The notes: generated by a model not told the origin, from the sequence alone. Shown: positions 38,214-48,744, counted from the first letter of the stretch. The stretch: 64,000 nt of DNA from Paraburkholderia gardini (GCF_907164575.1 NZ_CAJQYY010000019.1:62001-126000), one strand, 5' to 3'. Numbers and translations are program-made.

Positions 38214-38250
38214 ACGGAACGCGGGCTGCGACAGCGGGATTACAAGCGCC

Positions 38251-39048
38251 TCAACCCACCTGAAGCCGCGCCATATACGGCAGATGATCCGACAGCCACG
38301 CGGTTTCCTGCGCAGGCTGGATCCATTCGATCGGCTTCATGTCGCGCACGAACATCTTGTCGAGCGCGAGCGCCGGTGAGAACGCCGGGAACGTGCGCGC
38401 GGATTCGCCGAGCAGCGTCGCGACTTCGTGCAGGCCGTGTTCGGCGAAAAGCGGCACGGAATCGTTGCGCCAGTCGTTGAAATCGCCGGCGAGCACGAGC
38501 GGGCCGGTCGGCGCTTCCTTCGCGATCCAGTGCGCGATCCAGTTCATCTGACGCAGCCGGGCGGCGCGCGTCAGCGCGAGGTGCGCGCACAGCAGCGTCA
38601 CCGAGTGACCGGCAAACGTCGCGCGCGCAACCAGCAGGCCGCGCCGCTCGAAGCGATGTGCGGAAATGTCCCAGCGTCCGCCCAGATCGAGCGGATGGGG
38701 CGACAGAATGGCATTGCCGTGTCGCCACGAAGGCTTGAACACATTGGTGCCGAGCGCGATCTGCAATTGCAGCGAACTCGCGATTTCGGTGGCCTGGCAA
38801 TGCCAGATATCGTCGATGGGCTCGCCCAGCGGCGCGCCGAAATTTGATGACAGCACCGGCGACGGCATCCGCCGCGCCATGGCTTCCTGCAGAAAATAGG
38901 CATCCGCGTGGGTCGACTGAACCCAGCGCTGCATCGCCTGCCAGGCCTGCAGGCCAAGCGGCGAGCGACCTTTGTGCAGGTTCCAGCTCACCGCGATGAA
39001 ATCCTTGGGATGCGCGTTCTCGCGTATCAGTTCTTCGGGGTTTCGCAT
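38251..39048 (-). CDS. Endonuclease/exonuclease/phosphatase family protein
   Basis: A 265-residue metal-dependent phosphoesterase fold. All landmarks are present: Asn in SWNLHKGRS, Glu in YFLQEAMA, HLALT, Asp/Asn in LAGDFNDW and Asp-His in LSDHLPYMA. No signal peptide is seen, so it is cytosolic. It could be a nuclease or a lipid/inositol phosphatase; the sequence does not distinguish these. It is convergent with the epimerase gene. Confidence 0.83.
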   Translation of the reverse strand: MRNPEELIRENAHPKDFIAVSWNLHKGRSPLGLQAWQAMQRWVQSTHADAYFLQEAMARRMPSPVLSSNFGAPLGEPIDDIWHCQATEIASSLQLQIALGTNVFKPSWRHGNAILSPHPLDLGGRWDISAHRFERRGLLVARATFAGHSVTLLCAHLALTRAARLRQMNWIAHWIAKEAPTGPLVLAGDFNDWRNDSVPLFAEHGLHEVATLLGESARTFPAFSPALALDKMFVRDMKPIEWIQPAQETAWLSDHLPYMARLQVG

Positions 39049-39079
39049 GCCGCGTTATCCGCTTCTTCTTTCGTCAATG

Positions 39080-39586
39080 TCAGGGGTTGGTCACGAGGCT
39101 CGCCTTTACACGGTAGACCAGTGTCGGGTCCTTGTCGACGATAGTCCAGGTGACCCACTGGCCGTCCGGCACCGTCAGCCCGGGATGGCTCGCCGCAACC
39201 CGACGCGGCTGCGGCGGCAGCTTGCAGCCCGTATCCGTCTGGCGCGCGCCGGGTTCCTCGATGGTTTCCTGCGCGTCGATCGCGAGCGTGACTTCGGTCG
39301 CCGAAGCCTGCAGTGGCGAAACGGTCAGTGTGCGGGACAGATCGATGCTGCCGCCCGGCGCATCCTTGCAGCCGACGTTGTGCGTCACCACGTGGTGATG
39401 CGTATCCGTGCGCGCCTGGCCGACGGTCGTCGTGCCATCGAATGCGTCGATCTGCTGACCGTCGCTGACGACCTGTAACTGCCACTGCACCGACTGCTGC
39501 GCGGGGCGCTGCTGCGCCCCGGCGTGAGTCTGGATCATGAGCGACGCAGTGCCGAACATCACGGCGACGACGCGGGTTTTCCACAT
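39080..39586 (-). CDS. Secreted protein of unknown function
   Basis: A 168-residue exported protein with signal peptide MWKTRVVAVMFGTASLMIQ... ending near HAGAQQ. The mature part is beta-rich with two Cys (NVGCKDAPGG, DTGCKLPPQP) that could form a disulfide. CGGAG precedes the ATG at 39586. I do not recognise the family. It sits 31 bases upstream of the phosphoesterase gene, so the two may be co-transcribed. Confidence 0.7.
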   Translation of the reverse strand: MWKTRVVAVMFGTASLMIQTHAGAQQRPAQQSVQWQLQVVSDGQQIDAFDGTTTVGQARTDTHHHVVTHNVGCKDAPGGSIDLSRTLTVSPLQASATEVTLAIDAQETIEEPGARQTDTGCKLPPQPRRVAASHPGLTVPDGQWVTWTIVDKDPTLVYRVKASLVTNP

Positions 39587-39951
39587 GAAGAATCTCCGGG
39601 AAGGCTGCTTCCGGCGGGATGGGCAGGCGCCCATCTTACGCTCGATCGGGCCAATCGATTTCTGACACAGGGTACGGGGCGGGGTTCAGCAACGCCCTGT
39701 TTCAGGTGGTGACGCACAGGCCGCACTTCAACTGTTCCGACACCTGATTCGCGATGGACGCACGCGGCGTTCCCCCGTCCGCGGACGGGTTTCAGCGCGG
39801 CTGCGCGGGCGGTGGCGCTGTTAGCAGCACACCCTTCCGGCTGCTCGCTTGCAAGCGGACAGGGTCTCGATACACTGAAAATCAGGCGACGTCATGCCGG
39901 TGTCGCCGCGGCGGTAAAGCCCGGCAGATACGCACAAAAACGGGGTGAGCG
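39587..39951. other. Divergent intergenic region
   Basis: It separates the secreted-protein gene (minus) from the AAA+ ATPase (plus) and should carry both promoters. No coding frame or operator is supported. Confidence 0.5.
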
Positions 39952-40929
39952 ATGACGACAGCCATGGTCAGACAGGAAATCGCGGTGGCGTCGTTCAGCC
40001 AGGTCTATGACCTCGATCGGGTCGAGACGGCGTTGAACGATCTCAGCGAAGGCGCGAACGACGCGCTGCGCGCCACCTACGAAATGATGCTGAAGGTCGG
40101 CAATCTGCGCTTTTGCGTGAAGCCGAACCGGATGCCGTCGATCGACGATCTGATCGGCGCGTTGCCCAACTTCGCGGAGCCGCTCGACGACGTGCGCCGT
40201 CAGGTCGCGCTGTGTCTCGAAACCGAAGACCGCCTCGAACTGATGCCGATTCTGCTGCTCGGCGATCCGGGCATCGGCAAGACGCATTTTGCGAAGCAGC
40301 TGTCGCGGCTGCTCGGCACGTCGTATCACTACGTGGCGATGAGTTCGCTCACGGCCGGCTGGATTCTGTCGGGTGCATCGTCGCAGTGGAAAAACGCGAA
40401 GCCGGGCAAGGTGTTCGAGGCGCTCGTGCGCGGTACTTTCGCGAACCCGGTGATTGCCGTCGACGAAATCGACAAGGCCACCGGAGACGCGCAATACGAC
40501 CCGCTCGGCGCGCTCTATGCACTGCTGGAGCACGACACGGCGCAGACCTTCATCGACGAATTCGCCGAGGTGCCGATCAATGCCGCGCACGTGATCTGGA
40601 TCGCCACCGCCAACAGTGCGCGCGGTATTCCGGAGCCGATCCTGAACCGCATGAACGTCTACGAGATTTCGCCGCCCGACCGCGACGGCGCGCGCCGGAT
40701 CGCGCAGGCGATCTATCACGAGATCCGCTCGGCGCACGGCTGGGGCCAGCGCTTTCCCGCCGAACTCGGCGACGCCACGCTCGATGCGCTCGCGCAGGCT
40801 TCGCCCCGGGAGATGCGTCGCGCGATCCTCAATGGTTTCGGCGCTGCACGCATCGACAGTTGCGACGAGATCGGCGTCGCGCATATCCGGCTCGACTCTG
40901 GCGCTCGCCGCAAACCGATCGGGTTTTGA
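39952..40929 (+). CDS. Stand-alone AAA+ ATPase (Lon/ClpX-like module)
   Basis: A 325-residue protein with an ~85-residue helical N terminus and one AAA+ module: Walker A GDPGIGKTH at residues 104-112, Walker B VIAVDEIDK and sensor 1 WIATANSARGIP, then Arg in LNRMNVYEISPPDRDGARR. The C-terminal lid ends with a Ser-Pro-Arg-Glu-Met motif. It lacks the Lon protease domain. No partner gene is adjacent. It may remodel proteins together with an unlinked protease. A strong terminator follows. Confidence 0.8.
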   Translation: MTTAMVRQEIAVASFSQVYDLDRVETALNDLSEGANDALRATYEMMLKVGNLRFCVKPNRMPSIDDLIGALPNFAEPLDDVRRQVALCLETEDRLELMPILLLGDPGIGKTHFAKQLSRLLGTSYHYVAMSSLTAGWILSGASSQWKNAKPGKVFEALVRGTFANPVIAVDEIDKATGDAQYDPLGALYALLEHDTAQTFIDEFAEVPINAAHVIWIATANSARGIPEPILNRMNVYEISPPDRDGARRIAQAIYHEIRSAHGWGQRFPAELGDATLDALAQASPREMRRAILNGFGAARIDSCDEIGVAHIRLDSGARRKPIGF

Positions 40930-41294
40930 CAAAATGTCGTGTTTGACCCGGTTTTTACGTCGTTTTATGCAAAAAAACCGCTCTCGGGCGGTTTTTTCTG
41001 TCCGGGCGGCAAAGATTCATGCGCTTTTCATCGTTCCGGATGCCGGATTATTCTCTTTACAGAAATAGTCAATTTATTTTATCGATCTGGATTTTTGATA
41101 GCCGATGCCAGCGAGCCGGCCGTCCACAAGGTCGCGGGCATTCTGCATTCCGCGTTCTGAACGCCGACGTACAATTTTGATCAGTACAGGAGATACGTTC
41201 GACAACGCGCGGTGCGACGCGCGAAACGGCCGCATCCTGTTTTCGGAATTCATCGGTCGATCAGGTAGCGCGGGCAAAATTCGCGTCAAGGGAC
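40930..41294. other. Intergenic region upstream of FAD oxidase
   Basis: It holds the terminator at 40972 and an AT-rich patch at 41045-41100 that is a likely promoter zone for the oxidase. Nothing coding is supported. Confidence 0.5.
40972..40997 (+). terminator. Intrinsic terminator after AAA+ ATPase gene
   Basis: A stem AAAAAACCG/CGGTTTTTT with a short GC loop, ending in T6. The A-run on the other side could make it work in both directions. Confidence 0.85.
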
Positions 41295-42401
41295 ATGGAC
41301 CAAATCGAATGTGTAGTAATCGGCGCAGGCGTGATCGGCCTCGCCGTGGCGCGCGCGCTGGCGGCGCGCGGACGGGAAGTGATCGTGCTCGAAGCGGCCG
41401 AAGCGATCGGCGTCGGAACGAGCTCGCGCAACAGCGAAGTGATTCACGCAGGCCTCTATTACCCGCGCGGCTCGCTCAAGGCGTCGCTGTGCGTGCGCGG
41501 CCGCGAAATGCTCTACGACTACTGCGAGACGCATGGTGTGCCGCATCAACGCTGCGGCAAGCTGCTCGTCGCGACGGCGCGCAACCAGGTGCCGCAACTC
41601 GACAGCATTCTCGCGCGCGGCAAGGAAAACGGCGTACTTGATCTCGTGCGCATCAGCGGCGATGAGGCGCGTGCGCTCGAACCCGCGCTCGAATGCGTGG
41701 AGGCGGTGTTCTCGCCGCAGACGGGCATCGTCGACAGCCATCAACTGATGCTCGCGCTGCAAGGCGACGCCGGGCGCAGCGGCGCGATGTTCGCGTTTCA
41801 CGCGCCGGTCGACGCCGTCGAGGCGAACAACGGACGTTTCGTCATCAAGGTCGGCGGCGTCGCGCCGACGACGATCAGCGCCGCATGCGTCATCAACAGC
41901 GCCGGCCTGCAGGCGAACCGGCTCGCGTGCAGCATCCGTGGTCTCGATGCGCGGCACGTGCCGCCGCTCTATCTGGCGCGCGGCAATTACTTCAGCGTGT
42001 CCGGGCGTGCGCCCTTCAGCCGGCTGATCTATCCGATGCCGAACGATGCCGGGCTCGGTGTTCATCTGACGATCGACCTGGGCGGCCAGGCGCGTTTCGG
42101 CCCCGACGTCGAATGGGTCGACACGATCAGCTATGACGTCGATCCGCGTCGAGCCGAGTCGTTTTACGCCGCGATCCGCGCGTACTGGCCGCAATTGCCG
42201 GATGGCGCACTGCAGCCGGCGTATGCGGGCATTCGTCCGAAACTCTCCGGCCCCGGCGAGCCTGCAGCCGATTTCCTGATTCAGGGGCCGGCAGCGCACG
42301 GTGTGCGCGGACTCGTCAACCTGTTCGGTATCGAATCGCCTGGATTGACGGCCTCGCTGGCGATCGCGCAGCGCGTCTGCGAACTGGCCGGACGCGCCTG
42401 A
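41295..42401 (+). CDS. FAD-dependent oxidase, L-2-hydroxyglutarate oxidase-like
   Basis: A 368-residue DAO-fold flavoenzyme. The dinucleotide-binding motif is [19 protein letters not shown]. The block [20 protein letters not shown] followed by ASLCVRGR is the hallmark of the L2HGDH/LhgO family, which oxidises L-2-hydroxyglutarate to 2-oxoglutarate. Gly-rich C-terminal FAD contact: [17 protein letters not shown]. It is a single gene with its own promoter region. Confidence 0.83.
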   Translation: MDQIECVVIGAGVIGLAVARALAARGREVIVLEAAEAIGVGTSSRNSEVIHAGLYYPRGSLKASLCVRGREMLYDYCETHGVPHQRCGKLLVATARNQVPQLDSILARGKENGVLDLVRISGDEARALEPALECVEAVFSPQTGIVDSHQLMLALQGDAGRSGAMFAFHAPVDAVEANNGRFVIKVGGVAPTTISAACVINSAGLQANRLACSIRGLDARHVPPLYLARGNYFSVSGRAPFSRLIYPMPNDAGLGVHLTIDLGGQARFGPDVEWVDTISYDVDPRRAESFYAAIRAYWPQLPDGALQPAYAGIRPKLSGPGEPAADFLIQGPAAHGVRGLVNLFGIESPGLTASLAIAQRVCELAGRA

Positions 42402-42611
42402 ACCGCAGGCTGCGTTTCGCGTGAACGATGGCTGCGACAGGCCGGGCGCAGGCGAAACGACGCAGAACCGCGAGGCTGCGCGGATTCGCGCAGCCGCTAT
42501 GAATTTGCTTATCCCTGACATTTGGGCTGACCCGTGCCCGCTTCATTGTTATTCTTGGAAACCGCTGTCGTTAGAACGGCGTTCAGTTCAATAACATGGA
42601 GTGAGTCCCCC

Positions 42612-42923
42612 ATGAAGTCATCCCGTCGTACGTTTCTGATCACGAGCCTTGGCGTTGCGTCGTCGCTCGCACTGTCCCGCCAGGCGTTCGCCGACGCCCC
42701 GAAAGTCACCGAAAACGATCCGACCGCGCAGGCGCTCGGCTACAAGACAGACGCGAGCAAGGTCGACAAGGCGAAGTTCGCCAAATACGCGGCCGGCCAG
42801 GACTGCGGAAACTGCAGCTTCTTCCAGGGCAAGGCGGGCGATCCGTATGGCGGTTGCCCGATGTTCGCCGGCAAGCAGGTGGCCGCGACCGGCTGGTGCA
42901 GCGCATATAACAAGAAGGCCTGA
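42612..42923 (+). CDS. High-potential iron-sulfur protein (HiPIP)
   Basis: A 103-residue periplasmic electron carrier. A Tat signal SSRRTFLITSLGVASS precedes AFADAP. The four cluster ligands follow the HiPIP pattern: CGNC, GGCPM and the final GWCSAY. HiPIPs carry electrons from the bc1 complex to terminal oxidases or reaction centres. The ATG at 42612 follows a weak purine-rich site; the longer frame from 42534 would bury the Tat motif. Confidence 0.92.
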   Translation: MKSSRRTFLITSLGVASSLALSRQAFADAPKVTENDPTAQALGYKTDASKVDKAKFAKYAAGQDCGNCSFFQGKAGDPYGGCPMFAGKQVAATGWCSAYNKKA

Positions 42924-43008
42924 TCGTCTCGCGGGCCGCACTGCGGCTGGATCTTGCGGAAAAGCAGGGCAGCATCTCCCCCGCGAAGCGGTTTCACCGG
43001 ATCGGCAG

Positions 43009-43041
43009 GCGCCGGTCGCATAATGCGACCGGCGCTTTTTT
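43009..43041 (+). terminator. Strong intrinsic terminator after HiPIP
   Basis: A perfect 12-bp stem GCGCCGGTCGCA/TGCGACCGGCGC with loop TAA and T6 tail, 85 bases after the stop. Confidence 0.93.
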
Positions 43042-43165
43042 ATAGTTGAAAACACCTACGACGATCTTTACACTCGCAGGGCATTTGCGATCGACGCGCT
43101 TGCCGGTGACAAGACCCGCCGGCGGCAACGCACGACGGGACACCTTACGAAGGCTGGAGATCCGG

Positions 43166-44536
43166 ATGGCACACGCGTCAAAAGAAACGTCGAAGGGTGC
43201 GCCGAAAGTCGCATCAGCATCAACAAGCGCATCAAAAGGCGCATCGAGACAGGCGTTGAAAAGCCTCAATACGCGCGCGGTGATCGCGGCTGTCATCGGC
43301 AATGCGCTCGAATGGTACGACTTCGTCGTATTCGGCTTCCTCACGGTTGTCATCGCCGGACTGTTTTTCCCTTCCGGCAGCGAATATTCGTCGCTGCTTC
43401 TCACTACCGCGAGTTTTGGCGTCGCGTTCGTCATGCGGCCGGTCGGCGGCATCGTGCTGGGTCTGTACGCGGATCGCGCGGGTCGCAAAGCGGCGCTTTC
43501 ACTTGTCATCGCGCTGATGACGCTCGGCATTTTCCTGCTTGCGATCGCACCGCCGTATTCGGCGATCGGCATTGGCGCGCCGGTGATGATCGTCGTGGGC
43601 CGGCTGTTGCAAGGCTTCTCCGCGGGCGGCGAATTCGGCAGCTCGACGGCCCTTCTGATCGAAGCCGCGCCGTTTTCGAAGCGCGGCTTTTACGGCAGCT
43701 TCCAGATGGCGAGCCAGGCAGCCGCGCTGCTGCTCGGCGCGGTAGTGGGCGCGGCGGTGACGCGCGGCCTTTCACCCGAAGCGCTCAGGGCATGGGGCTG
43801 GCGCGTGCCGTTCATCGTCGGCCTCGTGATCGGACCGATCGGGTTTTATATCCGCCGCAATCTTGCCGATTCCGAAGCGTTCCTGCACGCGAAACAGACC
43901 GCCCGGCGCGCGACGCTCGGCGAAGTCTTCAAAAGCCACAGCCGCGAAATCCTGTGCGGACTCGGCTCGGTGATCGCGCTGACGGTGACGATCTATGTAC
44001 TCATCAGCTATCTGCCGACGTTCGCGGTCAAGCAGCTGAAGCTGCCGTATGCAGACCCGTTCCTTGCGCTGATCGTGGGCAACCTGCTGCTGACCGTGCT
44101 GTGTCCGGTTGCCGGCGCACTCTCCGATCGCATCGGACGCAAGGGTCTGGCGTTGTGGTCGCTGATCATCACGCTCGTGATGATCTATCCGCTTTTCTCG
44201 TGGCTCGAAGCCGCGCCGAGCGTCTCGAAGCTGATCCTCGTGCAGGCGATGCTTTCGGTGGCGCTGTCGGGTTACTTCGGCCCGTTCGGCGCGATGATCG
44301 CGGAACTGTTCCCGGCGAACGTGCGCTCCACCGGGTTATCGCTCGCCTACAACATCGCGGTGATGGTGTTCGGCGGCTTCGGACCGTTCTTCGTGACATG
44401 GCTCATCAAGACCACCGATACGCCGCTCGCGCCGACTTACTACGTGATGGGCGGCCTCGCGATTTCGATCGTCGCGGTGGCATGCATTCCGGCGATGCGT
44501 CACGCGGACCTCGACGCGCGGCGCAAGCCGGCATGA
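43166..44536 (+). CDS. MFS transporter, metabolite:H+ symporter family
   Basis: A 456-residue, 12-helix symporter of the ProP/KgtP-type MHS subfamily. After a ~35-residue polar, Ala/Ser/Lys-rich tail comes the diagnostic VIGNALEWYDFVVFGFLTVV. RPVGGIVLGLYADRAGRKAAL and GRLLQGFSAGGEFGSSTAL are further MHS blocks. It likely imports an organic acid or betaine. The ATG at 43166 has GGAG at good spacing; the frame extends to 43046 over the terminator, which argues against a longer start. Confidence 0.87.
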   Translation: MAHASKETSKGAPKVASASTSASKGASRQALKSLNTRAVIAAVIGNALEWYDFVVFGFLTVVIAGLFFPSGSEYSSLLLTTASFGVAFVMRPVGGIVLGLYADRAGRKAALSLVIALMTLGIFLLAIAPPYSAIGIGAPVMIVVGRLLQGFSAGGEFGSSTALLIEAAPFSKRGFYGSFQMASQAAALLLGAVVGAAVTRGLSPEALRAWGWRVPFIVGLVIGPIGFYIRRNLADSEAFLHAKQTARRATLGEVFKSHSREILCGLGSVIALTVTIYVLISYLPTFAVKQLKLPYADPFLALIVGNLLLTVLCPVAGALSDRIGRKGLALWSLIITLVMIYPLFSWLEAAPSVSKLILVQAMLSVALSGYFGPFGAMIAELFPANVRSTGLSLAYNIAVMVFGGFGPFFVTWLIKTTDTPLAPTYYVMGGLAISIVAVACIPAMRHADLDARRKPA

Positions 44537-44590
44537 AATCCCGAGCGTCGCGAGGAACGCGCGCGTGACCACGGCAATCCGCGCGATCGA

Positions 44591-46108
44591 TCAGTCGCGC
44601 GCCTGCATCAACGGCGGACGGCGATCGAACCACGGACGTGCCGCCTCGAGTTGCGAGGCAAGACGAAAGAGCGTTGCCTCGCCGCCGTCGCGCGTTGCGA
44701 ACTGCACGCCGACGGGCAGTCCGCGCGCGTTCCAGTAAAGCGGCACCGACATCGCGGGTTGACCCGTCAGATTGAATAGTTCGGTGCAGCCGGCCCACGC
44801 GAACGCCTTGTTCGACGTTTCCACCAGCATTTTCTTCATCAGCGCTTCGATGGGCATCGTGGTGAGCGCGCGCATCTGCATGCGTTCGACCTGCGTCGGC
44901 AGCATCTCGCCGATCTTGATCGGCGCGGCCGCGAGCGTCGCGCACAGGATCACGTCGTAGCGCGTCAGCAGGTCGGCCATTTTCGCGGTAATGCGCTGCT
45001 GTTCTTCCAGCGCGCCGGGCAATGCACGCTCGCCGAGCTTGCGGCCGATGTGCGCCATCGCCCACGAAGCAATTTCGAATTCGCCGCGCTGCGGTTTGCG
45101 TCCTGTCGTGCGCTCCGCGTCCAGCACGACGTCTTTCGCGATCACCGACCAGATCGTCAGGAACGCATGCCGGACAGCGTCGAAATCGATCCCCAGCGAA
45201 ACGGGTTCGACATGGTGACCCAGCGATGCGGCGAGCTGCGCGGCGTCTTCGAGCGCGGCACGTGTGTCGGCCGACAGCGCGGGTGCGAGCATCGGGTCGG
45301 TGACGTAGGCGATGTGAAGCGGCTTGCACGGCTCACCAGTTGCGCCGAGAAACGTGCCCGGCGCGCCCTGGGGCAGCGCGGCATTGCCGGCGGTGAGATC
45401 GAGCAGCAACGCGCTGTCGCGCACGCTGCGCGACACGGCGTGATCGACGCCGAGTTCGCCGGGCATCTGCACGGGCGCGGGCGGTTGCCTGCCGCGTGAC
45501 GGCTTGAAGCCGAACAGCCCGCAGCAGGACGCGGGAATGCGTATCGAGCCGCCGCCGTCGGATGCGTGCGCGATCGGCACGATGCCGGCGGCGACCGCGG
45601 CCGCCGCGCCGCCGCTCGAACCGCCGGGCGTGTGATCGAGGCTCCACGGATTGCGGCACGGGCCGAACAGTTCGGGCTCCGTGTAGGGCATCTGGCCGAT
45701 CTCGGATGTGCTCGTCTTGCCGAAGATATTGAGGCCGGCGGCACGGCTCAGCGTGACGATGGGCGCGTCTTCGGCGGGGACGAAGTAGCGGTAGTGGCGG
45801 CTGCCGAGCGACATCCGCAGGCCGGCGACAGGTGCGAGATCCTTGATCAGATAAGGCACACCGGCGAGTGCGCCGCCCGCATCGCCGTTGTGTTGGGGGA
45901 CGCCGTCGTTCGCCGCATCGGCCGATGCGGACGCGGACGCGCGCTGGCGCGCGGCGTCATAGTCTTTCAGCACGAGCGCGTTGATCGCGGGATTGACCGC
46001 TTCGGCGCGGGCGATCGCGGTGTCCAGCAGCTCACGCGCGGTGACTTCGCGCTTGCGCACGAGTTCGGCGAGACCGATGGCGTCATGAGACAGATAATCG
46101 GATTGCAC
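44591..46108 (-). CDS. Amidase (amidase signature family)
   Basis: A 505-residue amidase. The Ser-cisSer-Lys triad is complete: Lys in [11 protein letters not shown], cis-Ser in [13 protein letters not shown] and nucleophile Ser in [15 protein letters not shown]. It hydrolyses a carboxamide; the substrate is not deducible. GTG at 46108 is my preferred start (family N terminus [16 protein letters not shown]), but its ribosome-binding site is weak and the frame continues to 46216. A Thr/Met-rich segment near residue 425 is ordinary for the family. It is convergent with the MHS transporter. Confidence 0.85.
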   Translation of the reverse strand: MQSDYLSHDAIGLAELVRKREVTARELLDTAIARAEAVNPAINALVLKDYDAARQRASASASADAANDGVPQHNGDAGGALAGVPYLIKDLAPVAGLRMSLGSRHYRYFVPAEDAPIVTLSRAAGLNIFGKTSTSEIGQMPYTEPELFGPCRNPWSLDHTPGGSSGGAAAAVAAGIVPIAHASDGGGSIRIPASCCGLFGFKPSRGRQPPAPVQMPGELGVDHAVSRSVRDSALLLDLTAGNAALPQGAPGTFLGATGEPCKPLHIAYVTDPMLAPALSADTRAALEDAAQLAASLGHHVEPVSLGIDFDAVRHAFLTIWSVIAKDVVLDAERTTGRKPQRGEFEIASWAMAHIGRKLGERALPGALEEQQRITAKMADLLTRYDVILCATLAAAPIKIGEMLPTQVERMQMRALTTMPIEALMKKMLVETSNKAFAWAGCTELFNLTGQPAMSVPLYWNARGLPVGVQFATRDGGEATLFRLASQLEAARPWFDRRPPLMQARD

Positions 46109-46267
46109 GACCGGCGCCCCCGCGGATGAATGGTGATATGTATGGCGTCGAGATGACGTCTGTATTGAATGCCGGACTAACCTCTGCTCGCGCGCCGTGG
46201 CTGCCGCCGGCGGCATGACGGATCATGCCGCCGGCGGTTTCGGCGTGATACGCGCGATGAAAACGGC

Positions 46268-46966
46268 TTACAGATGCTCGCCGAGGAACGTCAGCGTGCG
46301 GCCGTGCGCGAGTGCGGCGGCGCGCGGGTTGTACGAATCGCGGTCCGTGCAGTTGAAGCCGTGATCGGCGTTCGGATACAGATGGAATTCGACGTCGTCG
46401 CGACCGACGAAGCGCTCCTTCACCTGGCCCACCGCATCGATCGGAATACCGTGGTCGAGTTCGGCGTAGTGGAACTGCATTGGCACCTTGATCTTCGATG
46501 CTTCTTCGAGCCGGTTCTGGATGCCGCCGCCGTAGTAGGACACGGCTGCGTCGATGGTGCCCTGCGCGGCCGCGAGATAGGCGAGCCGGCCGCCGAAGCA
46601 GTAGCCGATCGCCGCGACCTTGCCTTTCACCTCCGGCAACGCGCGCAGCGCCGCGGCGCTCGCGCCGATGTCCGCGACGGCGAGCTCGACATCCGTCTTT
46701 TGCAGGATCTCGATGCCCCTGTCGCGGTCCGCGCCTGTGTAGGTCAGTTCCACGCGCGGCTGCGTGCGCCAGAAGATGTCCGGCGCAAGCGCGACGTAAC
46801 CGTCCTGCGCATATTGATCGGCAACAGCCCGGATGTGGCTGTTCACGCCGAAAATTTCCTGAATGATGATGACGGCCGGACCCGATCCGCGCTTCGGCAG
46901 CGCCAGATAGCCCTGAAAGCTGTCATTACCGGCAGCGATGTCGATCCATTGGGAAGTCACGCTCAC
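46268..46966 (-). CDS. Dienelactone hydrolase family protein
   Basis: A 232-residue alpha/beta hydrolase with the complete DLH triad: Cys in GYCFGGRLAYL, Asp in HYAELDHGIP and His in YPNADHGFN. The oxyanion region IIQEIFGVN is typical. Members open dienelactones in aromatic degradation, although many have other ester substrates. Start GTG at 46966 has a perfect AAGGAG at 6 nt. No aromatic-degradation genes are adjacent. Confidence 0.9.
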   Translation of the reverse strand: MSVTSQWIDIAAGNDSFQGYLALPKRGSGPAVIIIQEIFGVNSHIRAVADQYAQDGYVALAPDIFWRTQPRVELTYTGADRDRGIEILQKTDVELAVADIGASAAALRALPEVKGKVAAIGYCFGGRLAYLAAAQGTIDAAVSYYGGGIQNRLEEASKIKVPMQFHYAELDHGIPIDAVGQVKERFVGRDDVEFHLYPNADHGFNCTDRDSYNPRAAALAHGRTLTFLGEHL

Positions 46967-47544
46967 ATCGATCTCCTTGAAGGGGGGAAGCCATGGCCAT
47001 GGCGGCAAAAGCGGGCGGTCAGTGTGCCACCAAACGCGGCATGTTGCAGCGGCCCCGGGCGCGCTGCGACGGACCGCCTGCCGGTCGTGCGTGCGGGATC
47101 GGCAACGGGGCGGCATGATGCGCGTCCCGACGACGAAATTCGCCGCTTTTGCGAAGTGATCGAAGCAGTGCGGGCGCATTCGAAACATTAACGGTAATGG
47201 CGTCGCCAACCTTTAGTGCAATCTTTATAGAGCAAACCCTTGTATCGCGCAAACCCGCATGGGCCAAGCGTTTCCGGGGGGCGGCGAAGCGCCGGTTCAA
47301 GACGTGTGGGATAAACGCTATTAGTAGTGATCCCACTTTCTCAAAAAATTCCCGCAAATTAATTTGATGGCCTACACTTGCCCGCAAGTACGGGTAGCCA
47401 TCTGCCAAAAACAGACCGGCTGACGTGCTGGCCAAGTGCATGAACGATGCAACCGGCGTGATCGTCCACGGGATGAAGACACGTGCAGGAAGCGGGGAAC
47501 ACAGGGCGATTACGTTGTTTTTGGGACCGAAACTGGAGACTTAT
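46967..47544. other. Divergent intergenic region upstream of amino-acid binding protein
   Basis: A 578-base spacer. It contains a 7-bp inverted repeat GTGGGAT/ATCCCAC (47306-47336) and an AT-rich patch at 47330-47370 that may be the promoter of the binding-protein gene. No gene is supported. Confidence 0.5.
47306..47336. promoter_or_regulatory. Inverted repeat in binding-protein promoter region
   Basis: GTGGGAT and ATCCCAC are separated by 17 bases, about 210 bases upstream of the gene at 47545. It could be an operator or an RNA hairpin; the function is unknown. Confidence 0.35.
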
Positions 47545-48690
47545 ATGAACATCAAGATTCAAAAGCTGTTGCCGATCAGCGCTGCGGCGATGCTGTTCGC
47601 GACGTTGGCAACATCGGCTGCAGCCGACACGATCGTCAAGATCGGTCACGTTGCACCGCTGACGGGCGGTATCGCCCACCTGGGTAAGGACAACGAAAAC
47701 GGCGCACGTCTGGCAGTTGAGGAAATCAATGCAAAGGGCCTGACGATCGGCGGCCAGAAAATCACGCTCGAACTGGATGCGCAGGACGACGCAGCTGACC
47801 CACGTACGGCTACGCAGGTCGCACAGAAGCTGGTCGACGACAAGGTTGTGGCAGTGGTGGGCCACCTGAACTCGGGCACGTCGATCCCGGCATCGAAGAT
47901 CTACAGCGATGCGGGCATCGTGCAGATCTCGCCGTCGGCAACGAACCCGGCTTACACGCAACAGGGTTTCAAGACGACCTACCGCGTCGTTGCAACCGAT
48001 GCGCAACAAGGTCCGGCGCTGGCTAACTACGCAGCCAAGGGCATGAAAGTGAAGAGCGTCGCGATCGTCGACGACTCGACCGCTTACGGCCAGGGTCTCG
48101 CCAACGAATTCGAAAAGACCGCCAAGTCGCTGGGCATGAACGTGATGTCGCATGACGCGACGAACGACAAGGCTGTCGACTTCCGCGCGATTCTGACGAA
48201 GATCAAGGGCGAAAACCCGGACGCGATCATGTACGGCGGTATGGATGCAACCGGCGGCCCGTTCGCCAAGCAAGCCAAGCAGCTTGGCCTGCGCGCGAAG
48301 GTGCTGGCGGGTGACGGCGTGTGTACCGACAAGCTGGCGGACCTCGCCGGTGAGGCCACGGACAACATCGTCTGCTCGGAAGCCGGTATGGCGCTCGAGA
48401 AGATGGCTGGCGGTGCAGCGTTCCTCGCCAAGTATCAGAAGCGTTTCGGTCAGCCGATCCAGATCTACGCTCCGTTCACGTATGACGCTGTGTACATCAT
48501 TGTCGACGCGATGAAGCGTGCGAACTCGACGGATCCGGCAAAGATCCTGGCAGAAATGCCGAGCACCGACTACAAGGGTGTGATCGGCGAAACCACGTTC
48601 GACTCCAAGGGCGACCTGAAGCACGGCGTGATCTCGCTGTACAACTACAAGGCAGGCAAGAAGACGCTGCTCGACGTAGTGAAGATGTAA
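47545..48690 (+). CDS. Branched-chain amino-acid ABC binding protein (LivK-like)
   Basis: A 381-residue periplasmic binding protein. The signal peptide (MNIKIQKLLPIS...) ends near SAAADT; the mature start IVKIGHVAPLTGGIAHLGKD and GHLNSGTSIPASKIY are LivJ/LivK hallmarks. Codon use differs from its neighbours (more GCA and CTG, fewer rare codons), consistent with very high expression. No permease or ATPase gene is next to it; a terminator follows directly, so it must serve a transporter encoded elsewhere. Confidence 0.9.
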   Translation: MNIKIQKLLPISAAAMLFATLATSAAADTIVKIGHVAPLTGGIAHLGKDNENGARLAVEEINAKGLTIGGQKITLELDAQDDAADPRTATQVAQKLVDDKVVAVVGHLNSGTSIPASKIYSDAGIVQISPSATNPAYTQQGFKTTYRVVATDAQQGPALANYAAKGMKVKSVAIVDDSTAYGQGLANEFEKTAKSLGMNVMSHDATNDKAVDFRAILTKIKGENPDAIMYGGMDATGGPFAKQAKQLGLRAKVLAGDGVCTDKLADLAGEATDNIVCSEAGMALEKMAGGAAFLAKYQKRFGQPIQIYAPFTYDAVYIIVDAMKRANSTDPAKILAEMPSTDYKGVIGETTFDSKGDLKHGVISLYNYKAGKKTLLDVVKM

Positions 48691-48744
48691 TACCGGCGTT
48701 CGATGTGGGCCAGGCTTGCCTGGTCTCACGCGAAGTCATGAAAG

